Assembly (NCBI GenBank): GCA_964372275.1
Contig: CAYJRR010000095.1
Coordinates: 1-17,826, forward strand
Origin: CAYJRR01 sp964372275 [NCBI: uncultured bacterium]
GTDB taxonomy: Bacteria > CAYJRR01
Reading direction: 5' to 3'
Length of the DNA: 17,826 nucleotides
Below, piece after piece: positions 1 to 7,691 of this stretch (position 1 is its first letter; every line of letters starts with the position of its first letter). A program made the translations under genes and the position numbers. Below the pieces are notes generated by a model, which worked only from the letters and a program-made list of their open reading frames with translations, was not told the origin of the DNA and searched no databases.

Positions 1-364
1 GCCGGCAGCGCGCCACCTCGGTGGCGGCCGGCCGATTTCCCGGCGGCGCGCACTTCACCGCGTTGGTCACCGCCGCACCTCGCAAGCGTTGGTCGGGTCC
101 GCCGCGCCTACGAGACGCGAACCGTTCGCGATGGAGCGCCGACCAGAGCCACTCCCCCGAGGCATCCCCGGTGAACGGCCGACCGGTACGATTGGCGCCG
201 CTCCGTCCCGGCGCGAGACCGACGACCAGCAGCGTCGCCCGTTCGTCGCCGGTCGCCGCCACCGGGGCGTTGTGCCAGTCGGGGTGCGCCTCGCGACACG
301 TATCGAGGTGGCGCGCCAGGCGTGGGCAGTCGCGGCATTCCGTCAGCGACGCCGAGTCGTTCAT
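1..364 (-). CDS. Uracil-DNA glycosylase, family 5-like (3' part missing)
   Basis: The protein reads leftwards from an ATG at 364 and is still open at base 1, so only about 121 N-terminal residues are present. It starts MNDSASLTECRDCPRLARHL, with the two-cysteine CRDC element that begins the Fe-S-cluster uracil-DNA glycosylases. It continues with LLVVGLAPGRSGANRTGRPF (motif-A region, GLAPG..G.NRTGRPFTGD) and later TNAVKCAPPGNRP, where another cluster cysteine is expected. These blocks match the UDG superfamily members that remove uracil and other deaminated bases from DNA (TTUDGB/UdgB type). GLAPG rather than the family-4 GEAPG points to family 5. The ATG overlaps the TGA of the upstream GNAT gene (ATGA at 361-364), so translation is probably coupled. 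The C-terminal half, including the second active-site motif, lies outside the window. Confidence 0.85.
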   Translation of the reverse strand, partial: MNDSASLTECRDCPRLARHLDTCREAHPDWHNAPVAATGDERATLLVVGLAPGRSGANRTGRPFTGDASGEWLWSALHRERFASRRRGGPDQRLRGAAVTNAVKCAPPGNRPAATEVARCR

Positions 365-1233
365 ACGGCCGACCCGTCCCCGCCGGCGCGCGGGCGGCCT
401 CGCACCAGGAGGTACGGCGCGAGATCGCGGAAACCCGCGCGGCGGTAGGCGCGAACCGCCGGGAGGCTGCGCTCGTTGACGTGTAGCGAGACCGACGGTG
501 ATTCGCGCAGGAGCCGCCGCGCGAGATCCGCCGTTCCGCGGGAGGCCAGCCCCCGCCCGCGGTGGCTCGGAGGAACCCAGACGCCGCCGATCTGCGCCCC
601 GTCACGCCCCTTGAGCGCCACCTCCGCCTTGAAGACGATTCGGCGACTCTCGGTCAGCAGCCAGGTCCGTCCGGAGGCGATCCGCTCCTTGACCTGGGCG
701 CCGAAGACCGGCCCTTCGTCGGCTCGCGGGTCGATCCCCAGCTCCTCCCGCTGCATCGCGGCCGACGCTTCGCAGACGTCGGCCTCGTCGGCGGCGCTCG
801 CCGGTCGCAGACCCGGCAAGGCGACGTCGGCGATCTCCCCCGCGCGCGCCACCATCAGCTGCTGGTCGTGACGAAGGATCTCGTCGGCCTGACCGCTCGA
901 CCAGGCGGCCCAGAAGGCGTCGGCCCCGGCGCGCCCACCGATCACCCGCCGGACCCGTGCGGACTCGCGAAGCCGGCGACCGATCTCGGCCGCGTCCTCC
1001 GGGCGCGGGGCGAAAACGCACGCGAACCATCCGCCGACGAAGACCGACGCGGTGAGGGGGCCCCGTTCCGGCCAGCCGGCGAAGTGGAACGGCGCATCGC
1101 CCGCTTTCGCTGCAATCCCCCTCTCGCGTAGCACACAGAGCTGATAGAGCGACTCTTCCGGGCGACGAAGCAACAGCGCGCGTAGCTCGGCCGCGCGCGT
1201 CGGCGGGATCTTCAGGTCAGGCCCGAGCCACAT
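361..1233 (-). CDS. GNAT-family N-acetyltransferase with DUF4081-like N-terminal half
   Basis: A 290-aa protein. The C-terminal half (from about residue 145) carries the acetyl-CoA-binding signature of GNAT enzymes: a beta strand GGVWVPPSHRGRGLASRG, where R-G-R-G-L-A is the pyrophosphate loop, followed by LHVNERSLPAVRAYRRAGF, the usual N.....A...Y...GF end of the fold. The N-terminal half (LLLRRPEESLYQLCVLRERG, later RVRRVIGGRAGADAFW) resembles the degenerate GNAT-like DUF4081 domain found in front of some actinobacterial acetyltransferases. The substrate is unknown. The start at 1233 overlaps the end of the AOR-like gene by 17 bases and the stop overlaps the glycosylase start by 4, so the three genes form one minus-strand operon. 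No strong Shine-Dalgarno is visible, which fits translational coupling. Confidence 0.82.
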   Translation of the reverse strand: MWLGPDLKIPPTRAAELRALLLRRPEESLYQLCVLRERGIAAKAGDAPFHFAGWPERGPLTASVFVGGWFACVFAPRPEDAAEIGRRLRESARVRRVIGGRAGADAFWAAWSSGQADEILRHDQQLMVARAGEIADVALPGLRPASAADEADVCEASAAMQREELGIDPRADEGPVFGAQVKERIASGRTWLLTESRRIVFKAEVALKGRDGAQIGGVWVPPSHRGRGLASRGTADLARRLLRESPSVSLHVNERSLPAVRAYRRAGFRDLAPYLLVRGRPRAGGDGSAV

Positions 1234-2968
1234 CGTCGATCCCGGACTTCAGCTCGCGGTAGAACGCGCGCGCCGCTCCCCGGGGGTCGGCGTGGAACCG
1301 ATCGCGCCACTCCCGGACTTCTCCGTTCCCGGGATCGTCCTCGGCCGCTTCGCGCACCCACGACGAGACGATCGCGCGCACCCGCGCGCCGCGCCACAAC
1401 GCGACCGGCGCCGTCGCCGCGAGTCTCCGCGCGAGCGTCCGATGGCGCGGCATCACCCCTCCCTCGCCGCCCGACGCCGCAACCAGCTCCTCCAGCCGGT
1501 CCTCCGCCCACTCCCGCTGGAACCGGCACAGTCCGAGGTTGTCGAGTGCGACCTCCGCCACGGTCCGCTCGCCGCAGCGCCGCCCGAGCTCGCGCGGCGG
1601 CACGAACTCCAACGAATAGTCGGTGTAGTACTTCCCCACGATCGGCGTCGGCGCAAGCACACCGGGCGCCCAGTACTGCGTCGGCGCGACGCCGCCGCCC
1701 GCGTCGTTGACCACCACCACCGCGCGATCCGGATCGGACGACGTGATGTCGACCAGGTGCCGCGGCGCGCCGTCCGTCGCCAACGCCTCGCGCAGCACGC
1801 GAACGGCGATTCGCGCGTTCGCGCGCGAATCCGATTCGGGGTCGAACCGGTCCGGCGAGAAGCGAGGAGCCCCCTCCGGCGCCGCCGCGCCGTCCTCGGC
1901 GATCCGCTCCATCGCCCATCCCGCCAGCGCCCCCGCGTCGACGGCGTCGATCCCGAACTCCTCGACGGTCCCGTAGACCTCCTCGGCGGCGCGCTGGTCG
2001 AAGATCCCGATCGAGGGCCCCAGCGCCGCGAACGGCTGGAAATCCTTCTTCTGCCCGGAAGCGACCCGCCGGCATTGGGCCGGGCAGGTCTCGCCGCAGT
2101 CGCGTCCCTTCCGGCCGCCATCGGTGTCCTCGCGGTGCTGTCGCAGGAAATGGCCTTCGACCAGCCGCTCGTGGATCGCCTCCCGCACCGCCCTCGGCCA
2201 GTCGACCGACCGGTGGTTGAAGGCGAGCAGGCGATCGCGGAGTCCGGCCAGGTTCGCACCGAGCGTCCCGCCGGCCTTGAGCGCCGGATGGTAGCGATAC
2301 TTGGCGAGGCTGCTTGCGAGCGCCGGCGCCGACGGCAACGCGTCGGTCGTCGGACGCGGCGCGTAGCCCGCGTCCGCCGCCGCGTCGACGGCGATCGCCA
2401 CCAACCCGTGTCCCGCGAACCACTTCGACCCGAACCCACCGCGGCCGCCCCAGGTCTCCAGGACCGGGCTACCCCGCGCGTCGAAGGTCGCCGATGCCAC
2501 GGCGCCGAACGTCGTCGAGCGCGCACCCGGACCGACGGCGAAGACCCGCGGCGCCGAGAAGCCGCTGCGCTCCCCGACCCACGCCAGCATCGCGTGGGTG
2601 CCCGGCCGCTCGCCCCGCCACGCCTCCGGGAGCGGAACCGGCAACAGACGCGGCGGACCGGTACGAGGGAGCAGCAACGCGGACGGTTCGTCGGCCCGTC
2701 CGTCGAGCGTCACCGCGTCGATCCCGAGCCCACGGATTGCCGCGCCGGCGCTTCCCAGGGTCGAGACGAAGAACCCGCGCCAGCCGGGGGTCCACCCGGC
2801 CATCACCAGCCGGTTCGACCCGGGGATCTCGACCCTTCCCAGCGGCCCGACGCCGAGGACGGTGCTCGAGCTCGACCGGCCGGCCGCGAGCTCGATCGGC
2901 CCGAGGACGTCGGCGGTTCCGCGCCTGGCGCGCACGCCGCCGCCCAGCTCCAGGTGGAGCACCTCCAT
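1217..2968 (-). CDS. Aldehyde:ferredoxin oxidoreductase (AOR) family protein, probable tungsten enzyme
   Basis: A 583-aa protein, close to the usual length of about 600 aa for AOR enzymes, which oxidise aldehydes with a tungsten bis-pterin centre and one [4Fe-4S] cluster. N-terminal domain: GWTPGWRGFFVSTLGSAG then GLGIDAVTLDGRAD (cofactor domain), and GGRGGFGSKWFAGHGLVAIA near residues 174-193, the GRGG.G glycine-rich loop typical of the family. The cluster ligands are probably C291, C295 and C299 (CGETCPAQC) plus C481 in DNLGLCRF, equivalent to the LGLC element near the C-terminus of known AORs. FAALGPSIGIFDQ matches the conserved LGP..G..D block. Two oddities: the three-cysteine motif is spaced CX3CX3C rather than the CX2CX3C of Pyrococcus AOR, and the region after C481 is divergent. 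No ferredoxin or molybdopterin gene is adjacent. The substrate is unknown. Confidence 0.82.
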   Translation of the reverse strand: MEVLHLELGGGVRARRGTADVLGPIELAAGRSSSSTVLGVGPLGRVEIPGSNRLVMAGWTPGWRGFFVSTLGSAGAAIRGLGIDAVTLDGRADEPSALLLPRTGPPRLLPVPLPEAWRGERPGTHAMLAWVGERSGFSAPRVFAVGPGARSTTFGAVASATFDARGSPVLETWGGRGGFGSKWFAGHGLVAIAVDAAADAGYAPRPTTDALPSAPALASSLAKYRYHPALKAGGTLGANLAGLRDRLLAFNHRSVDWPRAVREAIHERLVEGHFLRQHREDTDGGRKGRDCGETCPAQCRRVASGQKKDFQPFAALGPSIGIFDQRAAEEVYGTVEEFGIDAVDAGALAGWAMERIAEDGAAAPEGAPRFSPDRFDPESDSRANARIAVRVLREALATDGAPRHLVDITSSDPDRAVVVVNDAGGGVAPTQYWAPGVLAPTPIVGKYYTDYSLEFVPPRELGRRCGERTVAEVALDNLGLCRFQREWAEDRLEELVAASGGEGGVMPRHRTLARRLAATAPVALWRGARVRAIVSSWVREAAEDDPGNGEVREWRDRFHADPRGAARAFYRELKSGIDDVARA

Positions 2969-3056
2969 CGGTCGGACGCTACCACGGCCGCGACGCGCCG
3001 GCTCCGGGCGCGCCGCGGGCTTGCCGCTCCGCGGAGGTGTCGCGTAGGGTGGCCGC

Positions 3057-4022
3057 GTGGCCGGTCCAAGCCTCGCCCCGAGCGCACCGATCCCGCAGGG
3101 TCAGACCCTGCTCGACGCGATCGAGCGCCTTCGCACCGAGCGGAACGCCGTGCTCCTCGCGCACTTCTACCAGGCGCCCGAGATCCAGGAGATCGCCGAC
3201 TTCCTCGGCGACAGCCTCGACCTCTCGCGCAAGGCGGCGTCGACCACCGCCGACGTGATCGTCTTCGCCGGAGTGAAGTTCATGGCGGAGACGGCGAAGA
3301 TCCTGAATCCGAGCCGAACGGTCGTCGTCCCCGACGCCGACGCCGGCTGCTCGCTTGCCGACCACTGTCCGGCCGACGCCTTCCGCCGCTGGCAACAGCG
3401 CCACCCGGGCTCGATCACGCTCAGCTACATCAACTGCAACGCCGACATCAAGGCGCTCTCCGACGTGATCGTCACTTCGTCGAACGCGGAGCGGATCGTG
3501 CGGCAGATCCCCGCCGGACAGACGATCCTGTTCGCCCCCGACCGCAACCTGGGCCGCTGGTTGATCCAGCGGACCGGCCGGGAGATGGTGCTCTGGCAGG
3601 GGGCCTGCATCGTGCACGAGGTCTACACCGACCGCGCGATCACGATGTTGAAGGCCCGCCATCCGCAGGCGCAGGTGATCGCCCATCCGGAGTGCGAGGA
3701 GGCGGTGCTTCGCCACGCCGACTTCGTCGGCTCGACCTCCGCCCTCCTCCGTTACTCGAAGGAATGCCCCGCGACGTCGTTCATCGTCGCCACCGAAGCC
3801 GGGATCCTGCACCCGATGAAGGCCGCCAGCCCCCACAAGGAGTTCATCCCCGCCCCCGGCTCGGGACACTGCCAGTGCAGCGAGTGCCCCTACATGAAGC
3901 TCAACTCGCTGGAGAAGATCTACCTCGCGCTGCGCGACCTCTCGCCCGAGATCCGGATCGAGGAGGAGCTGCGCAAGAAAGCGCTCCGGCCGATCGAACG
4001 CATGCTCGAAATGAGCGCATAG
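3057..4022 (+). CDS. nadA: Quinolinate synthase NadA
   Basis: A 321-aa protein with a GTG start. It condenses iminoaspartate with dihydroxyacetone phosphate to make quinolinate in cytoplasmic NAD synthesis. Recognisable blocks are [94 protein letters not shown] and [10 protein letters not shown]. The [4Fe-4S] ligands are expected at C98, C184 and C277, the last within [10 protein letters not shown]. Length and motif order are those of a complete enzyme. nadB and nadC are not in the window. The gene is divergent from the AOR-like operon across 88 bases and ends 28 bases before the convergent phospholipase-D gene. The GTG is preferred because the conserved helix LLDAIERLR starts 17 residues later. 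Confidence 0.97.
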   Translation: MAGPSLAPSAPIPQGQTLLDAIERLRTERNAVLLAHFYQAPEIQEIADFLGDSLDLSRKAASTTADVIVFAGVKFMAETAKILNPSRTVVVPDADAGCSLADHCPADAFRRWQQRHPGSITLSYINCNADIKALSDVIVTSSNAERIVRQIPAGQTILFAPDRNLGRWLIQRTGREMVLWQGACIVHEVYTDRAITMLKARHPQAQVIAHPECEEAVLRHADFVGSTSALLRYSKECPATSFIVATEAGILHPMKAASPHKEFIPAPGSGHCQCSECPYMKLNSLEKIYLALRDLSPEIRIEEELRKKALRPIERMLEMSA

Positions 4023-4050
4023 GCGACCTTCCTCGTGACCTCCACGCAGC

Positions 4051-5238
4051 CTACAGCCACGGCTTCAGTAGGCCCGCCAGCCATTCGACGACGCGATCGA
4101 TCCGGGGGCGTTGGCGCCACGCCTCGCGCGTCACTTCCTGGCATCTCGCCGCGTCGGTCTCGAACATCCGCTCCAACTCCGCTCCGACCGCCGGATCGAA
4201 CAGGTTGACGCTCACCTCCAGGTTGTTGAGCAGGCTCCAACGGTCGAGGTTGAAGCTCCCGACCGCGGCCCACGTCCCGTCGACCACCATCGTCTTGGCG
4301 TGCAGCATCGGTCCGCTCCACTCGAAGATGCGGACCCCTTCGTCGAGGAGCATCCGGTAGAGCGAACGGGTCGCGGCGGCGACGATCGGCATGTCGCTCC
4401 GACGCGGGACCATCAGCCGCACGTCGACCGCGCGCCCGCGCGCCCGCAGGATCTCGGCCAGGATCTCGTTGTCGGGGACGAAGTAGGCGTTGGCGATCCA
4501 GATCGAGCGGGTCGCCGCGCGAAAGGCGGCGAGCGCGCTCTTCCGGATCGCCCACCGGTTCCAGAGGAGGGTGTTGCCGACGACGCGCACCGGCGTCGCC
4601 CCCATCTCGCGCAGGTAGGGCAGGTAGCGGCGCTTGGCGAGCTTGCGGCCGCCGGCGCGCCGCCACACGCCGATGAAAAACTTCTGCAGGTCGGCGACGG
4701 CCGGCCCCTCGAGGCGAAGGTGCGTATCGCGCCAGCCGCCCCCCCCCTTCTCCGGCGCCTGGTAGGTGTCGGCGATGTTCAAGCCGCCGGCAAAGCCGAC
4801 CGTCCCGTCGACCACCAGGATCTTGCGATGGTCCCGGCGCCACCAGCCCCAGCGCCGGCTACCCGGGCCGATCGGCCGGTACTCGACGACGTGGACCCCC
4901 GCTTCGGCCATGGCGTCGAACATCGCTTCCGAGCTGTCGGCCGAGCCGAATCCGTCGTAGAGAAGGTTGACCTCCACCCCCGCGCGGGCACGGTCGGAAA
5001 GCGCTTCGGCGAACGTCCGTCCGGTGGCGTCGCTGGCGAAGGTGTAGCTGGCGAGATTGACGTGCCGCTCGGCGGCCGCGATGGCGTTGAGCATCTCGGG
5101 GAAGGTGGCGTGTCCGTCGCGCAGCACGATCGCGCGGTTCCCGCGCCGCACCGTGCGTGCGTCGTCGGCAAACCGCTGCCAGTCCGCCGCCGGAATCGCG
5201 GTCGCTTCGGCGGTCGTCGATTCGAGCGACGTGGACAC
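4051..5238 (-). CDS. Phospholipase-D superfamily protein, cardiolipin synthase (ClsB-like)
   Basis: About 395 aa from the GTG at 5238. It has two HKD catalytic motifs: RRDHRKILVVDG (H137, K139, D144), followed by GFAGGLNIADTY, and LHAKTMVVDG (H313, K315, D320), followed by AVGSFNLDRWSLLNN. This two-domain layout, with GGLNI and GSFNLD after the motifs, is that of bacterial cardiolipin synthases, which join two phosphatidylglycerol molecules or use phosphatidylethanolamine. There is no N-terminal membrane hairpin as in ClsA, so it resembles ClsB. The open frame extends upstream to 5448, but that would overlap the preceding same-strand gene by about 180 bases with a composition unlike a real N-terminus. 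The likely starts are GTG 5238 or TTG 5250, the latter with GAGGG about 10 bases upstream. It follows the small gene at 5267-5536 and is probably co-transcribed. Confidence 0.9.
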   Translation of the reverse strand: MSTSLESTTAEATAIPAADWQRFADDARTVRRGNRAIVLRDGHATFPEMLNAIAAAERHVNLASYTFASDATGRTFAEALSDRARAGVEVNLLYDGFGSADSSEAMFDAMAEAGVHVVEYRPIGPGSRRWGWWRRDHRKILVVDGTVGFAGGLNIADTYQAPEKGGGGWRDTHLRLEGPAVADLQKFFIGVWRRAGGRKLAKRRYLPYLREMGATPVRVVGNTLLWNRWAIRKSALAAFRAATRSIWIANAYFVPDNEILAEILRARGRAVDVRLMVPRRSDMPIVAAATRSLYRMLLDEGVRIFEWSGPMLHAKTMVVDGTWAAVGSFNLDRWSLLNNLEVSVNLFDPAVGAELERMFETDAARCQEVTREAWRQRPRIDRVVEWLAGLLKPWL

Positions 5239-5266
5239 GTCGCGACCCAAGTTACCACCGCCCTCG

Positions 5267-5536
5267 TCAGGCGGCGTGGAAGCGGGCGAGCAGTCCGCGC
5301 TCCATGAACTTCGCCGCCCCCTCGAGCGTCTGCCGGAAGAGCGGATCGGGCCACCGCGCGGCGCACTTTCGGATCCTCTTGCCGTCGATCTGCCGCAATC
5401 CGGCGAAGTCCCCTTCCACGATCCGTCGTCCGATCCAACCGCGGACACGGTCCGAGTCCTCCGGAAACAGCGCGTCGACCGCCTCGAGCAGTCGCTCCGC
5501 GTCGGGGCTCAGGCGGTTGTCGAGCAGCGTCGTCAT
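5267..5536 (-). CDS. Small conserved-looking protein of unknown function
   Basis: An 89-aa protein from the ATG at 5536 (an in-frame ATG at 5563 would add nine residues, MERGRDERA). I do not recognise the family. It is a soluble, charged, apparently helical protein: LLDNRLSPDAERLLEAVDAL, then DRVRGWIGRRIVEGDFAGLR, then KFMERGLLARFH. There is no signal peptide, membrane segment or zinc motif, and only one cysteine. It lies 16-28 bases upstream of the cardiolipin synthase start on the same strand, so the two are probably one transcript. Support for it being real is the tight fit with the downstream gene and the protein-like composition. The function is unknown, and homologues in front of other cardiolipin synthase genes would strengthen the call. 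Confidence 0.6.
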   Translation of the reverse strand: MTTLLDNRLSPDAERLLEAVDALFPEDSDRVRGWIGRRIVEGDFAGLRQIDGKRIRKCAARWPDPLFRQTLEGAAKFMERGLLARFHAA

Positions 5537-5639
5537 CGCGCGCTCGTCTCTACCACGTTCCATGCCCGATTCCGAGGCTCCGGACAGGGCACCTATCTCG
5601 TTGAAATTCCAGGGGCTACGCGTTTTCCGAACGGGCACG

Positions 5640-5645
5640 ATTCTA
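5640..5645 (-). promoter_or_regulatory. Possible -10 element for the small gene/cardiolipin synthase unit
   Basis: On the minus strand these bases read TAGAAT, five of six matches to TATAAT, in a relatively AT-rich stretch of the 252-base divergent gap 5537-5788. It lies about 80-105 bases upstream of the two candidate starts of the small gene. No good -35 box is at the right spacing, so this is only a candidate. Confidence 0.25.
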
Positions 5646-5788
5646 GAGGTGTCCAGGGACGCAACAGGGCCGTCCCTTTCGCTAGCCACCCTCCGCGATC
5701 CCACTGGGGCGGACGCGCCTGTCGCGGGGGGGCGTTCCGCGCTTCGGGCTTCCTCGGGGCCTCCCCGAACCCCTGCTAGCATCCGGGC

Positions 5789-6310
5789 GTGATCGAACGG
5801 TACCAGGGGATCGCGCCGGTCATCGATCCCACCGCCTTCGTCCACGAGCGCGCGACCGTCATCGGGAAGGTGACGGTCGGCCCGGAGTCGAGCCTCTGGC
5901 CCGGGGTGGTGATGCGCGGCGACGACGGGCGGATCGTCGTCGGGGCCCGGACCTCGATCCAGGACGGAACGGTCGTCCACCTCACCGAGGGCCTGAGCGA
6001 GACGGTCGTCGGCGATCGGACGACGGTCGGACACAACGTGACGCTCCACGGCTGCCAGGTCGAGGACGAGGTGATCGTCGGAATGGGGAGCATCCTTCTC
6101 GACAACGCGCGCGTCGGGCGCGGGACGATCCTCGGCGCCGGCACGCTGGTGCCGATGAACAAGGTCGTCCCGTCCGGGGTCCTGGCGATGGGGAGCCCCT
6201 TCCGCGTCGTCCGCGAGCTCACCGACAAGGAGCGCGACTGGATCGCGTTCTCCTGGAAGAGCTACGTGGAGAAGGCCCGCCTCCACCGCGAGAACGAGCG
6301 ACTTCGCTAG
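5789..6310 (+). CDS. Gamma-carbonic-anhydrase family protein (left-handed beta-helix hexapeptide repeat)
   Basis: A 173-aa protein with a GTG start (VIERYQGIAPVIDPTAFV). Its body is a run of hexapeptide repeats (ATVIGKVTVGPESSLWPGVV, later VGRGTILGAGTLVPMNKVVP), which fold as a left-handed beta-helix. It ends in the usual C-terminal helix (KERDWIAFSWKSYVEKARLH). The three metal-binding histidines of the gamma class are in place: H64 in DGTVVHLTEG, and H82 and H87 in GHNVTLHGC, with the five-residue spacing of Cam H117/H122. The length matches the short CamH/YrdA/PaaY-like members, many of which show weak or no hydratase activity in vitro, so metal binding is better supported than catalysis. 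It stands alone on the plus strand between divergent and convergent neighbours. Confidence 0.9.
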   Translation: MIERYQGIAPVIDPTAFVHERATVIGKVTVGPESSLWPGVVMRGDDGRIVVGARTSIQDGTVVHLTEGLSETVVGDRTTVGHNVTLHGCQVEDEVIVGMGSILLDNARVGRGTILGAGTLVPMNKVVPSGVLAMGSPFRVVRELTDKERDWIAFSWKSYVEKARLHRENERLR

Positions 6311-6319
6311 CGGTCTGCC

Positions 6320-6341
6320 CCGCGCCGGGCGCGAAGCGCGG
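6320..6341. terminator. Possible bidirectional terminator hairpin between convergent genes
   Basis: CCGCGC (6320-6325) pairs with GCGCGG (6336-6341) around a ten-base loop. It sits in the 35-base gap between the stops of the carbonic-anhydrase-like gene and the copper lipoprotein gene. There is no T-run and the stem is short for this GC content. Confidence 0.3.
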
Positions 6342-6345
6342 ACCG

Positions 6346-7281
6346 TCAGCCGAAGCAGGGAAGCATCTGGTCGACGATCGCCGGGTAGTAGAAGAAGAAG
6401 TCGAAACACATCTCCTGCGTGCTGCTCTCCCCGATCGGGATCACGTCGTCGGTCGGATTGTCGTAGGTGCAGGTGGTGTCGATCCGATCACCCGGGGCGA
6501 TGACGTACTCGTCCGCCGGGACGTAGAGCGACTGGTCACCGAAGGCGAACGGCTCGTCCCACACGGTGCTCGTCTGTCCGTCGTGGGTCAGATCGATCTT
6601 GAAGTGGCGGCCGGTCTGGTGCATGTGCGGCCAGATGGCGAAGACGTTCACCGACGGCACGAACGTCGGGACGTTGCAGGTCCCCTTCACCTCGTATCCG
6701 GTCGTCATCGGCGGGATCTCGAAGTCGTCGCTCCCGGCGACGAGCAGCCCCGCCGGCGTGAACGACTCGCCCGGCGCGGTGAACCGGATGTCGACCGTCG
6801 TGTCGTCGACGACGGCGTCGTCGCTGGCGTTCAGGTAGTGGAACTGGATGACGAACGTCTCCACCGGCGCGACCGGCATGGCGACATCGTCCGGCATCTC
6901 CAACGGATCGGTCGCCGTCCCGCCGGCGTAGCGGATGAACCATCCGCCCTCGATCAGCTCGCACGGCCGGTCGCCGTCGTTCTCCTCGTTTTCGCTGGAG
7001 AAGACGATGATGTGATGAAGCGCGGTCGATCCGGCTTGATAGGCGAACCGTTCGACGCCGACCGGCTCCTCCTCCGTTCCACCGGTCTCCACGTTCACGA
7101 AGTAGCAGTAGTAGTACTCCTCCCCCGCCGGAACGGTGTGCGCCTCCTGGAAGTGGAAGCTCGTCCCCACCCCGGTGCCGGGGTCCGATCCGCCCTCCGC
7201 GCACGAGACGGCGAACGCCGCCGCCACCAGCGTCCCCAGGACCGGACCCACGCGAACGCCCACGCCTCTCCGCTCGGTCAT
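6346..7281 (-). CDS. Exported lipoprotein of the copper type II, PHM/DBM-like monooxygenase fold
   Basis: A 311-aa protein. Residues 1-27 are a signal peptide with hydrophobic core LGTLVAAAFAVS and a lipobox ending in C27. All six copper ligands of peptidylglycine/dopamine beta-monooxygenases are recognisable: H89-H90 (ALHHIIVF) and H148 (VIQFHYLN) for the CuH site; H219 and H221 (IWPHMHQTG) and M291 (SSTQEMCFDF) for the CuM site. Cysteines C59/C107, C202/C309 and C271/C292 mirror PHM disulfide pairs, including the Met-Cys neighbour at 291-292. The family uses O2, copper and an external reductant to hydroxylate aliphatic carbons. The substrate here is unknown. The start at 7281 is chosen over the in-frame ATG at 7299 because GAGGAGG sits five bases before it. 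It lies 56 bases downstream of the ferredoxin gene on the same strand. Confidence 0.85.
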   Translation of the reverse strand: MTERRGVGVRVGPVLGTLVAAAFAVSCAEGGSDPGTGVGTSFHFQEAHTVPAGEEYYYCYFVNVETGGTEEEPVGVERFAYQAGSTALHHIIVFSSENEENDGDRPCELIEGGWFIRYAGGTATDPLEMPDDVAMPVAPVETFVIQFHYLNASDDAVVDDTTVDIRFTAPGESFTPAGLLVAGSDDFEIPPMTTGYEVKGTCNVPTFVPSVNVFAIWPHMHQTGRHFKIDLTHDGQTSTVWDEPFAFGDQSLYVPADEYVIAPGDRIDTTCTYDNPTDDVIPIGESSTQEMCFDFFFYYPAIVDQMLPCFG

Positions 7282-7286
7282 CTCCG

Positions 7287-7293
7287 CCTCCTC
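7287..7293 (-). promoter_or_regulatory. Strong ribosome binding site that sets the copper lipoprotein start
   Basis: The minus strand reads GAGGAGG, five bases before the ATG at 7281. This decides between that ATG and the in-frame one 18 bases upstream at 7299. Confidence 0.7.
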
Positions 7294-7337
7294 GCGCATG
7301 TTCGGCCGCCGGCGCGCCTCCCACGCGCCGACCGCCG

Positions 7338-7691
7338 CTACGGTCGACTTTCCGGATGCTCGTTCTCGTACGCCTCCAGGCTCTCGTCGGAAATCTTCAC
7401 CACCACATCGCCGGCGCCGGTCAGCCGCGCCTGGCACCCGAGCCTCGACTCCGGCACCACGTCGAACGCGAGGTCGAGCCGGTCGCTCTCCGCCTCCTCC
7501 ATCTCGGTGAGGTTCCCCGCCCCCTGCTGGACCTGCACGTGGCAGGTCGAACAGGCGCAGACGCCACCACACGCCGAACCGACCGGGACGTCGTGCTCCT
7601 GCGCGATCTCGAGCACGCTCCGGCCCGATCCCGCCTCGACCGAAACGGGGGTCGCCATCTTTCGATTCGGCAGGAAGACGATCTTCGGCAT
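7338..7691 (-). CDS. [2Fe-2S] ferredoxin, ISC/adrenodoxin type
   Basis: A 117-aa protein beginning MPKIVFLPNRKM. The ligand cysteines C41, C47, C50 and C86 have spacing CX5CX2CX35C, the same as the ISC-system Fdx and adrenodoxin class. C45 is an extra, non-ligand cysteine (ACGGVCACSTCHV). The acidic stretch EMEEAESDRLD after the cluster loop and the RLGCQARL block also fit. The role is a low-potential electron carrier in the cytoplasm, either for Fe-S cluster assembly or for an unknown reductase or oxygenase; no isc genes are nearby. The longer open frame back to 7745 adds a proline/glycine-rich leader and is rejected. It is the first gene of a possible two-gene unit with the exported copper protein, though the two would act in different compartments. 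Confidence 0.93.
   Translation of the reverse strand: MPKIVFLPNRKMATPVSVEAGSGRSVLEIAQEHDVPVGSACGGVCACSTCHVQVQQGAGNLTEMEEAESDRLDLAFDVVPESRLGCQARLTGAGDVVVKISDESLEAYENEHPESRP

Noticed and set aside
1292-4360. A 1022-codon open frame on the plus strand, antisense to the AOR-like gene
   Set aside because: It is extremely Arg/Pro/Ala-rich with no domain and covers the AOR-like gene antisense and nadA in another frame. Long open antisense frames are expected at this GC content.
5239-5448. N-terminal extension of the cardiolipin synthase
   Set aside because: Ser/Arg/Gly-rich and overlapping the small gene on the same strand in a different frame; GTG 5238 or TTG 5250 fits better.
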